From assembly GCA_963971225.1 (NCBI GenBank), contig OZ020267.1, forward strand, positions 33,061,298-33,125,297: a stretch of 64,000 nt of DNA, read 5' to 3'. This DNA comes from Melieria omissa (lineage: Eukaryota > Arthropoda > Insecta > Diptera > Ulidiidae). How positions within the stretch are numbered: position 1 is the stretch's first letter; each line of letters opens with the position of its first letter. Positions 11,891-23,835 of the stretch are shown one piece after another. A model generated the notes under the pieces. The model was not told the DNA's origin. It saw nothing but the letters and a program-made list of their open reading frames with translations, and did not search any database. Both the position numbers and the translations under genes were made by a program.

Positions 11891-12049
11891 CAGGCGCGGA
11901 TTCAGAAAAATATTTCGGGGGGGGTTTTCAAAAAGTAATTCTTTAATATTTTTAAAATGTCTTTTAATTTGTATGCAGTTTTATAGGCGATCCAAATATT
12001 TCGGGGGGGGGGTTTCAACCCCCAAAACACCCCCCTGAATCCGCCACTG
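11891..12049. mobile_element. hAT-type miniature element, 159 bp, perfect 8-bp duplication
   Basis: The ends are CAGGCGCGGATTCAG and CTGAATCCGCCACTG, inverted relative to each other. The element is bordered by TATCTGAT on both sides (11883-11890 and 12050-12057). The inner parts carry G-runs next to the ends (ATATTTCGGGGGG). It belongs to the same family as 23685 and 40907. Confidence 0.8.
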
Positions 12050-12057
12050 TATCTGAT

Positions 12058-13572
12058 ATATTGCACCAAATTGAACCAACAACCATATTTCTTCCTGTGG
12101 TTGTAGTTTTCGCAATTCTCATTAAAAAACGCCCACCATAGACACAATCACACTTTAAACATTTCAGCAACAAAAAAAGATTTCGCTCATTTTACTATTT
12201 GGGTGTAGCAACTTTGTGTTCATTGCAAATAACCGTATTAAAAAAATTTGCAAAAAAAAATCTTCAGCAATTTCAAGTTTATAACAAATGAGAGCTTTTT
12301 ATCATTTCGCGTAAAATGACACAAACCGAAGCGCCTATTAATGTTGTTGGAAAGGCCCATGGCAAAGTGCGGCCGCTCTATGGCAAAACTCATCACAAAC
12401 CACAAAGCAAGCACTCACCAAACCAAATTGTAAAAACAACATGACAAATTTATACTCAAGGCGCGTTCAAGTTGGCAACATTTGCAGCGCATAAAAAGTT
12501 CGCTGCTGCGGTGCCGGTGCGATTGTGTTTGTGCTGAGTGAAACTCTTAAGCGGCGACCACTCGACTCTTTTCAGTGCAGTGGCCGCACGCCAGCAGTGC
12601 TTTCTCTTCGTCTCGCGAGGCCAACAGCCGCACTTGTGAACGCACTTACGACAAACGCACAAAGCCACAAGTGGCGGCCAGAAATACTGAAGCGCAGAGT
12701 CGGCAACTTTGCTGGCAGATTGAAAATAAATGCTGCACGCCAGCGAAGAACGCAGCACAACCCATTGACTCGCTTAAGTCCATCAATGTCATCACGAGCG
12801 GGCGGCGCAATCGCAAAGCCATTCATTCAGCCAGCCAGCGTTTTCATTGTGCATTCATGCCGCATGAATTCATGCAGTTATGCATCGTTTGACTGTGGCA
12901 TGCGGCATGTGGCGTGCGACGTGCGGCGTACATGGCGCAGTGACTTTGGCTCTGGCCGCTGTACGAGTATTCGAGGGCAAGTTGCTGTTGTTGTTCGTGT
13001 TGCTGATGTTGTCTTCGGGGAACATAAATTGGTATTCGGTCATAAGGAAAAGGAAAATGGACGTGCGGCATGTCTGTGGTTGCTTCGAGCATTGAGTGCC
13101 ATAATTCGATAAATGGAACATGTCTGACGCACAAGTCGCTATGAATGCAACTTGCTAAGGTTTTCGCTGTGAATGCAACTGAAGCAATGTGGAGAAAATG
13201 TTGCAAGATTTGTAGGATTAGCGAAAAGTCGACGTGCTGTAAATGCTCTAACCTTGAAGGTTTAAGTGTTTTAAAGAGTTTTTCATTTCATTTAAACTTG
13301 AATGAAGCGAGTTGTGTATATGTGTGTGTGTGAGATGTGACAAATAGTAGTTCCAATAGATTCAATACCATTTGAAAAACTGTATCAATATTTGAATATT
13401 GACAGCAAACAGCCGGTCAGTATTTACTTGGGATATGCACGCCAACACAGATAGAAATCTGATTGAAAAATACCTGGAATTTTGCCGGTTTCTCAAACAA
13501 ACCGCGCTTGAGTTACTGTCAAAATTGTTTTTCTTGGTTGGTACATCGGTCATCTGCTGCTCAAATAACTGC
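12058..13572. other. No gene seen; GC-richer, apparently unique DNA
   Basis: Roughly 12470-13110 is richer in GC and CpG than its surroundings, with overlapping open frames of up to 195 codons on both strands. None shows a recognisable domain or convincing splice sites. The stretch could be regulatory or a 5' non-coding exon. A block at 13408-13467 resembles 19617-19680. Confidence 0.35.
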
Positions 13573-13824
13573 TTAACCCATTCGAGACGGATTGCACACC
13601 GTGTGTACAATGGATTTCCGAGGCTATAAGACAGTAATGTGCAATTATCAGTTATTCTAAGTAAACTAGTCGTCGAAATAAGATTTTTCTGGAACTAATG
13701 AAATCTGTTAAGTACATGGAAAAAAAAATTTGGCATTGGTTTTACTGTGTGCAATACAAAGAAAAATAAAATTTCGCTCCTGGTTACCGTGTTCGAAAAA
13801 AAATCGTCGTCTCGAATGGGTTAA
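13573..13824. mobile_element. TTAA-flanked miniature element, 252 bp
   Basis: The left end TTAACCCATTCGAGACG and the right end CGTCTCGAATGGGTTAA are perfect reverse complements (17 bp). TTAA at both ends fits piggyBac-type target duplication. The element has no coding capacity. Confidence 0.75.
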
Positions 13825-13919
13825 ACGACATCTTTTCGAACTTTGTGCATGATAGCTTTGTAAAGAAACCAGTGTTGGTTGTGTTTTGCGAATTTCGAAA
13901 TGTAGAATTTAGTTGAGCG

Positions 13920-14690
13920 CACAGTTTGTATGAAATTTAGTGTTTCTTACGAATTATCATTGGAAGAAGCGTTGCAAATGTCAATTGTAGCCTACGGGGA
14001 CTCGACAATGTCAAAAACGTAAGCGTTCGAGTGATACAAAAATGGTACTGTGATTGATGACTTTTTACCAAACCTTAAGAAAAGTGTTCTCTCACATCGT
14101 TGTGTGAGCATCAGGGAGATGGCAGCCGATCTTGATGTCTCTTGTTCAGAGCGTGTTTTGACCTTGAGGCGAGTTGAAGCACAGTTTATCCCGTCAGTGC
14201 TGAATTTGTTGAAAAAACAGCTTCGGATTGAATGCTTTCTTTGAGCCAAAATGTTACCTACGACATTATGACCGATGACAAGATATGGGTCCATGAATAT
14301 GAAATCGAATCTTCGAACCATAATCAAAACTTTGTTGAATGTTTTCTTGGTTTGCCGTGATGTGGTCCACTTGGAATTTTTTTCTCCAAGCAACATAGTA
14401 AGCAGGGAGTATAACGTGAGCATATTAAAGCGTTTGTCAGAATTGTGGAGACACACCTCGTGTCTTCACAACAAATACAACGTTCAGACCGTTCCGCAAG
14501 CTTCGTATTCACTCGACATGGCTCCTTGAGACTTTTTCCTATTCGCACGACACCAATGGTTTGAGGAGAATTCGCAGAAGAAGCTGCAGGCAATGCTCAA
14601 AGTCAAACTAAATCAAAAGTATTTTCAAGATTAAAGGAAGCGTTGGAATATTTGTAGACAACTTTAAAGCATTTAAAATGAATATCGATG
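13920..14690 (+). mobile_element. Decayed mariner transposase
   Basis: Broken + strand frames show a helix-turn-helix remnant (AYGDSTMSKT, near 13970), a first catalytic block NVTYDIMTDDKIWVHEYE (14251-14304) and a last block SYSLDMAP followed by a stop and then DFFLF (about 14503-14540). This is the order found in D34D mariner transposases. Several frameshifts and stops, and loss of the middle catalytic region, make it a pseudogene. I did not find its inverted repeats. Confidence 0.65.
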
Positions 14691-14699
14691 AATAAATTA

Positions 14700-15246
14700 A
14701 TCGTTTTCGTTTTATTCGAAAATTCGGGATTATTTTTTATGAAATGTATCTGTAAACGATTAAATCGACTTAACAAAACATAGAGTTAAGGACTCATGTA
14801 CTGAAGGGATTATTGATTGTTGCTACAAATGCCATTCAAATGGTCTTCGTGGCTACGTTGACAGGACTCGGTCTGAGAAATCCAGTTTCTCCATCTCAGT
14901 TGAATGAGTTCGACTGGATCTCAACAAAGCACAGTGGTGATTCGACTCCATACAACCGTGGGACAAAATTAGAAGAAGTCTGTTTTTAATAAAATTTAGT
15001 ACTCTAGTTAATCATGGGCTGCTGAAGTGAAATCTCCATTTTGCTTTTCTTAAAATTGTGTACTTTGGCAATGCCTGAGACTTAAATTTTTACATTTTTG
15101 TAGTTTTTAGTAACCTAAAGCAACAAGCATGTTGGCTATATTTTTCAGATTTTATATTTTATTAGTAACGAAAACATTAATAATTGTAAACATAACAGAA
15201 AGTGTATCGGAACCCTTTAGTTTTGCAATAAAAATGACAATAATTA
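14700..15246. other. No gene seen
   Basis: AT-rich sequence between the mariner relic and the fold-back element. The only open frame of note, at 15129-15371, is AT-driven and runs into the fold-back arm. Confidence 0.4.
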
Positions 15247-15653
15247 GTGTCCGACCGAATATTCGGTTTCGGCCCAAAAAAGGGGATATCTTTCTATCTC
15301 AGAAAAAAATTAAATTTAAAAAGCGATGTAAACACTTCTTTTTTGACAAAATATATTTTATTTATTCCTGAAAGTACGCAATCAACATAAAAAATTTTAA
15401 AAAAATTCCACAAGTGCAAAACAGACATCTATTATTATTAGTGTCCGACCGAATATTCGGTTTCGGTTTCGGCCCAAAAATGTGGTTTCGGTTGGACACT
15501 AATAATAATAGATGTCTGTTTTGCACTTGTGGAATTTTTTTTTCATTTTGTATGTTGATTACATACTTTCAGGAATAAATAAAATATATTTTGTCGAAAA
15601 ATAAGTGTTGAGATCGCATTTCTAATTGAATTTTTTTCTGAGATAGAAGATAT
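15247..15653. mobile_element. Fold-back repeat with about 160-bp arms
   Basis: The arm 15285-15446 is inverted at 15493-15653 and includes blocks such as CCACAAGTGCAAAACAGACA. The 46-bp loop carries GACCGAATATTCGGTTTCGG, which also occurs as a direct repeat at 15251-15270. Related GTCCGACCGAAT ends border the nested element at 31042-33307. Confidence 0.75.
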
Positions 15654-17339
15654 CAGAAGATACTAGATTACATTATTCGACAAAAGAAATAATTTTGAAT
15701 AAAAAAAAAATCCAGGAATATACTTTTACATACTTTTTAGATATTTGAATGTTTTGCCAATTTTCAGGTTATTAATTTTGAAAAATATTTTAAATTAAAG
15801 GAAACCTCAGCCTTGCAAATTTTTTAAATACATAAAAAGCAAAAATGCCCACAATAATTATTAATCTATATTGAAAGTTAAATTAAAAATTTTTATTTTT
15901 TTGTGAAAAAAGTTCGACTCTGAGCAGTTCTTGCAAACACACTTAATAATTTTTTGCACAGATTTTTTGGAGTTTTCTTAGTTGGAGTTTTTTCTTTTAA
16001 ATGACATCAAATCATTAAAATCTGAGACTATAAATTTTTCGAATTTTATCTATGAAACGCATCACTGTACAATGGTTTGAATGATTGTTGTTGTTGTTCT
16101 TCAGGTCGTTAATTGTTGTTGGTTCATTGCTATAAACCAGCGAGGCAGCAACTTAAAACATCAAAGCAATATGCAATAAGAAATCAAATAAATCTTAAGG
16201 GACCGACTTGCAGGATGGAACACCTCTGACATTTCTTATTTCCAGTGGTGGCAACAACAAAATTGCCACTGTCCTCGATGTCAAAATGTCAAATAGCAAT
16301 CAATCGTAATGTACTTTTGGAGCGTGAACAGACGCAATAACACAAAGTGTGCAGAACAAAGTGTAAAATTTCATTGGAAAACAAATTGTAAAATTAAAAA
16401 CACATACACACACATATGTAAGTATTTTTAAAGTGCTCAGAAAATTTTCATTAATGCACAATTTTTCGTCGAAACAAAAGGTAAATAAATATATGTGCTG
16501 ACTAACAAAAAGATTGCATTTTTATTATCCAAAGTGATTTCCAAGCAAATCGTGAATTTGCAATATTTTTTCGTGGCGTCTAAAATTCAGGTGGGAACAC
16601 TCATTTTTATGATTGTTTGGTGTTATGAATCGTCATTCAAGCGTTTTTAAAGGTTTTTTTTTTTTTTGTTTGTACTTTTTGTGGTAAAATTTAGTATGGC
16701 TGCGCGTAGACCGAGAAGGACTGAGCACCGAATTACCGATGATGATGATGTGCGTACAGGCCACATTCAATAAATGCTCATAAATTTTTTAAATCATGCG
16801 TTTTTACTTGAGTTTTTATACATTTTCAGCCATTTTTCAGGCTGTTTGAACCCTGTTTCGAGGAGACCAAAAAGATTTTTTTAAATGGCTGCCAATTTTT
16901 TATTTATTGATCAATCTTAAAAAATTCTTGCTGTAGCTTATAGCATGTCATCATAGCTTTCCAACGGTGTATTAATATTCATGATCTATGAACATGATTT
17001 CGAGTTAAGAGCAAAAAGCGATGCACCTTCAGGGGTAACTCATTGCATTTGCTATCGATAGCCTGAAATGTAGATGTCCTAAATGTGGTACGCTCGGCAT
17101 ATGCGGATTGAAAACCATTTATAAGGGAGGTTGGAGGTTATATGCATTACAATATATTAGATTGGGGTAAGTTAGGTTAGGTTAGAATAGGCTTGGTGCA
17201 TTGATTACATTCAACAAAATTTATTGACAACATTGAAGCTGTTTTTATGATAAAAACTAGCAAATAAAATCATGCCAATTTATTAAGCATTACAACAAAA
17301 ATATTTATAATATTTATTTATAGGTTAGGTTAGGATTGG
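15654..17339. other. No gene seen; AT-rich intergenic DNA
   Basis: The region is low in GC with homopolymer runs. A GGTTAGGTTAGG-like string at 17167-17185 and again at about 17322-17335 resembles, in reverse, the AACCT tail of the retroposons and may be a tail relic. No supported coding sequence. Confidence 0.4.
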
Positions 17340-18175
17340 TTTAGGTTGTTTGTTGAACACATGGCACTAAAACTCAAAAACTAGAAGGCCTATTAAGCTG
17401 AATCTTTCACAGAATGTTTGTTTTAACTAAATCTCGGTAAACCATATAGTGTGAATACGACCCGACAGGTGGGCGTGGCACTTCCCATACAACTGAAATT
17501 TTTAATATGGAATATTTTCGGAATAATAGGTTGGACAGCATTAAAATTTAATACAGTATTATGACTTGGACGTGTCGGTCCAGTGATAGAATTGCATGGG
17601 CGTTAGTCGAGGGGCATGGCTTTTTTCAAGCGACCCCAATGTTTTGAATAACTTTGGAACTACAGGTCACACATCAATGAAATTTGGCACAGACTTGCTG
17701 TTTTGTGCTGCCTTTCGATAGAAGGCAGGATGGAGTGGGTATTGGACGAGGAGGCATGGCACCGCCCATACAATCCGAATTTTTAATATGGAATAGCTTA
17801 GAAATAATAAGACGAACAGCATTGAAATTTTGTACACGGTCGTCCCATTGATGAGCAATTCTACTGGTAAAATTTGATTGGATTCGTTGGACAAGGGGCG
17901 TGCCAAATTTCTTGTGACTAAAATTTTCCGCGTAACTATGGAACTGTAGGTCACACATCAATGAAACTGAGTCGCAGCCTTGGACTGGTAGAAAGGATTA
18001 GGCATTGCATAAAAGAAGAAGCATGGTACCGCACATACAACTCAAATCCATATATTGTTTGCTCTGACTTAGTAATTTATTGACTGACGGATTCATCACT
18101 GAAGCTATAAACATGAAATTTTGATCTGTAGGTTCGTTGAAGAAAATTAACTTCCGCTAAGACAGAGGTTTTTGA
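17340..18175 (-). mobile_element. Helitron-like dispersed repeat
   Basis: Repeated blocks such as GGTCACACATCAATGAAA (17667 and 17952), ATGGCACCGCCCATACAA (17755), GGGGCGTGCCAAATT (17894) and CGACAGGTGGGCGTGG (17463) occur in alternating order. They match, in the opposite orientation, the blocks at 55920-56600. The unit structure is internal to the element. It has no coding capacity. The class is inferred from layout only. Confidence 0.5.
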
Positions 18176-18563
18176 AATTCGGCGTCTTACAAAGCAAAAT
18201 ATGGGTTAACTATTTCGAGTCCAAAGTTGCCTGAGAGCAACTTCACCTATTTGTTATCTTATTGCAAAAGCTACGATTTATGGGTTCAATTAATTTAAAT
18301 AGGCACCAACAAATTAATATTTATAGAAATGAATTCAAAGCAAATTACAAACATTGTACTGTTATCCGTAAAATAATTTCTAATAATTTGCAGCGATATT
18401 AGTGAAAGTTTGTGTTCTAATTGAAGTCTTTCGATTAAAGTTTGATCAAAACCCAGTTTCTTTACTAATGGCTAAATAAAATAAAAAAATTATAATTTTG
18501 TATTTTTCCATAATAATTGAATAATTTTTCTAAATGATATATTGATATGGATACAAAATTTAT

Positions 18564-18734
18564 TTAACCCGTTTTAAGCTAAAACTGTTCAAAAGTAAAC
18601 TAGCGCTTGAACTCTAACAAAGAGGCATGGCTACTTCAAATATCGTGTGCACACTTCTTAGTAATTCGTGATTTAAATACTAAAAAGTAATATCGAGATT
18701 AATCGAGGGTAAAATTTGTGGTCGAAAGGGTTAA
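18564..18734. mobile_element. Possible short TTAA-flanked element
   Basis: The left end TTAACCCGTTTTAAGC and right end GGTCGAAAGGGTTAA share TTAACCC inverted over 171 bp. The inverted match beyond seven bases is weak, so this is less certain than its relatives at 13573 or 38596. Confidence 0.35.
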
Positions 18735-20590
18735 AGTGTTAATGTAATGAAATAACGTGAATTATTGGCCCCATTTACTTGAAACTTGCGTGCAAAGTCG
18801 CATGCAGGGCTCTGCTAGTGTTAGAATAAAAGCATAGAAGTTCGCGACTATGTGTTAGAGATCAATGATTGTAAAAAATGATGTGATATTCCTTCCTTCC
18901 CTTCAAAAAGTATACTCACAGTGTCCATGCTATATGTATGAGTAATGCTGTCAACTCTACAGTGCCGAAGCCCTTTGAATTTCAAGTCAAGCTTACATGA
19001 TTTTCAGTCATTGCAACTGACTTGACTTTCCATTAAACGTCTAATTTTCCAGCACAACGCTCGCACATGCAATGGAAATTGTCATGGCGTGCAGCGCACA
19101 TTATCGCTTGACAGACAGACGCACGTTTCAGTGTCTGTGTCTGTGTCAGTGTCAGCTTGACACACGGCAAGCGAAACCGAGAGCTACTTTCAATGCATTA
19201 GCAGCAAAGTGAAAAACAAAAATAAATAAACAAACGAAATATGTACGTAAAAAAAACTATGGAAAAAGTCAACAAAAAAGAGCACTTGGCACAGTGAATT
19301 TGTGCTCTTTCGAGCTGCATTTACTCTTTGCACATCTCTTAGAAACGTTGGCCAACTTGAAACTCACCGCTAAGCTGTCCGCTGCCAGTGTACGTGCCAC
19401 ACATTTTCGACAGCTGACTGGTTGCTGTTTTTGCTGCAAGATCAGTTAGCCAGCTCGCCTGCTTTGAGACGGTCGCCAGCCACGGAAACTTGTGTGTATG
19501 TGAAAGTGCCGTACGAACGAAAATAAAATCCGCACAAGCCAAAAGACGACAACAATAACAATAACAACAGCTAGTAGAGCCACCAAAAACTTGTTAAAGC
19601 GAATCGATTGTGTGGCAACCAGCCGGTCGATACTTGGATACGCGCGCCAGCCAGTGCAGATAGAAATCGTGCTGATTTCGCTTTTGGTCGCTTCAGTCGT
19701 CGCGAGCGCAATCAACTCACCAACTAAACAAACAACCAACCAACAAACCAACTAGTTAGCTGTGTGCCAAATTGCGGCTTATTGAGCGCGTCTTCAGAGT
19801 CAGCTTCCTTTCTAAATGCTGCAATAAGACGATCGCTGCCAGTTCATTGCATTGCAGGTGTTTCAAAGTCAAATTCAACAAAACCAAAAAAATTAAATAA
19901 AACTAAAAATTGCAACAATAATTCTCAATGATTCAATCTGGAATTGTTTGCACATTGTTGAAAGTCGAGCGAGTTGCATCAATTTGTATGGCTGCAAATT
20001 GACTCTAAGCCATTGCAACATAAACCAACAACAACAACAACAAACACAATAGTATACTTCATCGTAAGTCATTAACGTGTGCAAGTGTGTTGGCTGGCAC
20101 TCGATTGCTGTTGAATATTTGGTGAAAGGAGTGAAATGCACTCGAGGCCCCATAATCCTTTTATCGCCGAACTGTATCTCTTGTACTGGTGCTGAACAGC
20201 CGCCCAGCCGGTACCGGTTTTGTGTTATTGCTGTTGCTTTATTTTCCATCTGTTCGGTTGGTATTTTTATTGCCAATTTTCATGTGTTGCATTTGCTTCT
20301 TTTGACCTAAAACAAAAGAAAAAAGAATGTCAACAATTTGTTGTTGTTAAAAGTGAAATTATTGTTAAAAGTGGAAAGAGATACATGCGACTACATATGG
20401 ACTGTAGTACGGACTACACCAACGCCAGCAGAGTCACGTATGTACTTTGGATACCGTTTCGGATAACTTTGGAGCAGAGAGCGACGCAAGTGAAAGGTAA
20501 AACAAGATTTTAGTTGCGAATGCAATAATTTCTAATATCTACATAAGTATGCAAATATCACTATATACACACATATTTATACTAGGGGGT
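18735..20590. other. Candidate regulatory or 5' non-coding DNA; no gene
   Basis: This stretch looks unique and is richer in CpG around 19360-19850. It contains an arthropod initiator-like TCAGTC at 19693-19698, followed by a CAAC/AAC-rich leader-like sequence to about 19760. Open frames on either strand (up to 127 codons) overlap and show no domain. It may be a promoter or distal 5' exon of a gene outside what I can resolve. Confidence 0.3.
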
Positions 20591-20594
20591 TTCG

Positions 20595-21260
20595 ACAATA
20601 CATTTTGATTTTTGCTTTGTAGAAACCCAAAAGTTGACAATCTCACAACTCCGATCGTATGCGACACTGCATCTGGTGGTGAATTTCTGAACCTTAATTA
20701 ATTTTGTATTTTTTGTACTCAAGAATGTTGGCGATCGCTGAATAAATCATTCAAATCGATTCAGTAGTTTTCGAGAATTGATGTTTTCTCGCTTACCCAA
20801 CTATTACATTTACAAGTGGGGAGCCAATGGCATAGAAAATGGCCAATTTTGTATGGCAGCCCCCTAAAGAGTTAGATATAGCGGTTAGGTATGTTTGGAA
20901 GAAACATTAGGAAGTGAAAATAAGTGGGTGTTGGTCATACATTTGACACGTCTAGGGGCAACCTGGGAGCAGTGGGAGCCTATTTTGTAAGAACGACCAT
21001 TTTGTATGCGAGCCATCGTATCTCGGAAGCTACAGAACCGATTTAAATGATTTATTCAGCGATCGCCAATATTCTTGAGTACAAAAAATACAAAATTAAT
21101 TAAGGCTCAGAAATTCACCATATTAAGGGTTGAAGATGGGGTATAAATATGTTTGAAATAAATTTTCAGTAGAGAAAACTAGTGGGGGTCAGTCATAGAA
21201 TTTAACCCTCTCAGAACAACTTCTGAGGAGCTGTGGAGCAATTTGTGGAATTTCCCAGCG
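20595..21260 (+). repeat. Dispersed repeat with inverted arms, copy 1
   Basis: The sequence shares long ordered stretches with 42045-42545 (for example GTATGGCAGCC, TTGGATATAGCGGTTAGG-like, TTTTAACCCTCT). Within this copy an arm at 20676-20781 is inverted at 21017-21120, including GGCGATCGCTGAATAAATCA. The other copy has only the left arm. The type of element is not recognised. Confidence 0.65.
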
Positions 21261-21754
21261 TTTTTGTGAAATTTTACCTCGATGCGACGTCATTTAGACC
21301 GACTTTTGTACCGATCACAGAAACATACTATCACTTCAAGATGCAATAACTTTGCTTCCAGTGAACCAAATTTCCTGAAATTGTTACTACAAATGAAGAA
21401 AGTATGTAGATTTCCAATGCACCAATTCAGTAAAGTTTTATTTAAAATTTTTAAGACCAAAATATATCAGGTGAGGAAAACATATATGTTTTGGAACTCA
21501 CTCTGTAGATTCATACATCTCAGTTTTAATCTATTTCAAAGTTCTGAAAGTTCAAAATAGGAAATTTATTTAAAATGAGACAATGTTCCTCTTTTATTTG
21601 ATACCCATATCTTTCTTATTGCACAACCGCAAATATTAAAAAAATTAAATTAAAAATATTTTGAAATTTTTTTAATATATAGATTATTAGTAATGTCTAT
21701 TTGATACGCAAAAACAGTGTAAAGAAATCAAAAAATAAAATGAAGCTATATTTG

Positions 21755-21994
21755 TCAAACAATTCGTCTTCTTTCAAAACCAAGATTGCATTGAAAATTT
21801 GGCGCCGTACAGTTCCGAACAGTTTCATGAGATGCATCAGTTCCGCATTCTATTTTTATATCCAAAGCCATTTCTCTTATCGAGATACGGCGGTTTTCAC
21901 GAACTTTTCTAATGATTTTTCTTTCTTCTCTGTCAGACAGTTTTCTGGGTCGTCCGGGAGATAATTTCAAATCAATTCGCCCTTCAATACGCAA
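21755..21994 (-). mobile_element. Tc1-like transposase fragment (DNA-binding part)
   Basis: On the minus strand an 79-codon frame contains GRPRKLSDREERKIIRKVR followed by a second helical segment and HETVRN. This is the paired-like helix-turn-helix arrangement of Tc1-type transposases. The catalytic half is absent and the sequence runs out at an early frameshift, so this is a relic. Confidence 0.7.
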
Positions 21995-22234
21995 ATCAAA
22001 TAGACATTACTTTGATATTATATGAGAATGAAATATTGAATTAATCTATATTTTTCAAATAATTTCAAAATATTTCAATTTCCGTTATATTATAAGCTTT
22101 TCAAAATAATTTTCTACCTTCTTTAAATTTGCAAACATTTACTTGACAAACTATATATCAACATTTAAATGGGTCTGGACCAAAAAAATTTTTTTTTCGA
22201 TAAAAAAAAATTGTTTTCATCGCACAGTGTACTA

Positions 22235-22472
22235 CAGTCGTGTCTGAGTATAGTGAACCTCCTATATAGTGAACACCTTGATAAAGTGAACATCCAAAAT
22301 TTGGCATAGAGCCCCTAAATATAGAAAACAATTTTCAAGCAAAAAACAAAAAGTGTAGTTTGAGCAAATAATACGAGTTTTTGAACAAAAATTTTAACCT
22401 TGATATAGTGAAAAACCTTAATACAGTGAACAGGCCTTGCAATAATTAGTTCACTATATCCAGATACCACTG
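22235..22472 (+). mobile_element. pogo-like miniature element, 238 bp, TA duplication
   Basis: The ends are CAGTCGTGTCTGAGTATAGT and CACTATATCCAGATACCACTG-like, inverted, with TA on each side (22233-22234 and 22473-22474). The interior repeats short ATAGTGAAC and AGTGAACA words. CAGT ends with TA duplication fit the pogo/Tigger group. The same element lies inverted at 30014-30250. Confidence 0.75.
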
Positions 22473-22474
22473 TA

Positions 22475-23684
22475 AATGTAAAGTTGGTGTTTTCACTCAA
22501 TGCTTCATAACTGGGTCATTTTTCTTTCAATTCTATTGATGTTAGGCTTAACAAATAATATATCTTTAACAAATATCTATCTATATCTATATCTATATAT
22601 ATCTTTATAACAAATAATATATCTTTAATTTTGGATTTTAAAACCAAAGCAGATAATTTACTTTATCTATAAACACTCGAACACTCTAAAAACACTCGAA
22701 AATTTATGATTTCTAAAAATGCTCGAAAAATTCACTGTTTTTTAACTTTCACTATCAGTAACTTCACCAAATTGTATCGAATCTGAAAAATATACTTAAA
22801 AGGCTAAGGTATTATCTTCTGAACGATGGACCGCTTGTGTTAGTCGAATGATTCGTCTACGAGATATTTTCTCATAACTAAAAAAACAGGGAGGAAAACG
22901 CTTCTTGAAAAAAATTGGAGTAGTATTATAGACGTATTTCGGTCTATTTAATATAGTTTAATCGGTTTCACACCACTCGAGTTGGAATATCTGTACAGTG
23001 TGCTGCTGAGTTAGCCGAACTATTTGTAAACATTGCACTATTCTGATGCTATAGTGAAACGAGTAAAGAAAGTTACTAGAATCTTAAACCGATTGTCATG
23101 TTTTGACTTGAAATAAAAAAATTAAAAATGTAACTTAAAACAAACATCAACACATGAGGCTAAATTAACACATTTTTCTCTGTTAAATTAAAACAACATT
23201 TAAAACAAGCAATATTTTCATTTTCTCAACAACTGTGCAACTGCACAACATGCCGCACCAAAGCAAAAAAATGTGTTTACCTTAAATGCTCGTAATTAGA
23301 AATGAACTTGAATCAGTAAAGAAAATGCCGAAGAGCTTAGTATGAATAGAGGAAATGTAGCCATTAGTTTAATTTTCGTGGCATTACGATTATCAAGACC
23401 TCATCTTGAAAGCATCCACGGGACAAGACTGCACTTGAGCGTAGCGCAGCTAATGGAAAAATTAAGAGGCCCTCGGCGACAAGACGGCAAAAACACATTA
23501 ATGACATGATTCAATTTAAAAATAAACGACAGCAAACATTCGAGCGACCAACTATTGTGCGTGGCTGCAGCGAACGCGAATGAGTCAATGGGGATCATTA
23601 ACTAAAGCTTAATTGACAATTTGATATTTCCGGCGCCTTCCTATGGCGTCAATCGTAATTGTCATTTGGACGAAACACATTTGG
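22475..23684. other. No gene seen; AT-rich DNA with ATCTAT repeats
   Basis: There is a short (ATCTAT)-type repeat at about 22577-22605, bordered by direct copies of AACAAATAATATATCTTTAA. A short, non-coding, GC-richer patch sits at 23400-23600. No supported gene. Confidence 0.4.
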
Positions 23685-23835
23685 CAGTGGCGGATTCAGG
23701 GGGTTTGGAGATTGACCCCTCCCTCCGAAATATCAGAATCGACTTTAAAACTGCATTCAAATTAAAAGGCATTTAATAAATATGAAAGAATTTTTTGAAA
23801 CTCCCCTCAGAAATATTTTGGTGAATCCGCCCCTG
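23685..23835. mobile_element. hAT-type miniature element, 151 bp
   Basis: The element starts CAGTGGCGGATTCAGGGGG and ends GGTGAATCCGCCCCTG. The flanks are ACATTTGG and ACATTTGT, an 8-bp duplication with one mismatch. The central part (AAACTGCATTCAAATTAAAA) matches the copies at 11891 and 40907. Confidence 0.75.

Noticed and set aside
12525..13112. Open frame of 195 codons on +
   Set aside because: Overlapped by frames on the other strand, no recognisable domain, odd composition (His/Arg/Cys-rich) explained by a GC-richer patch.
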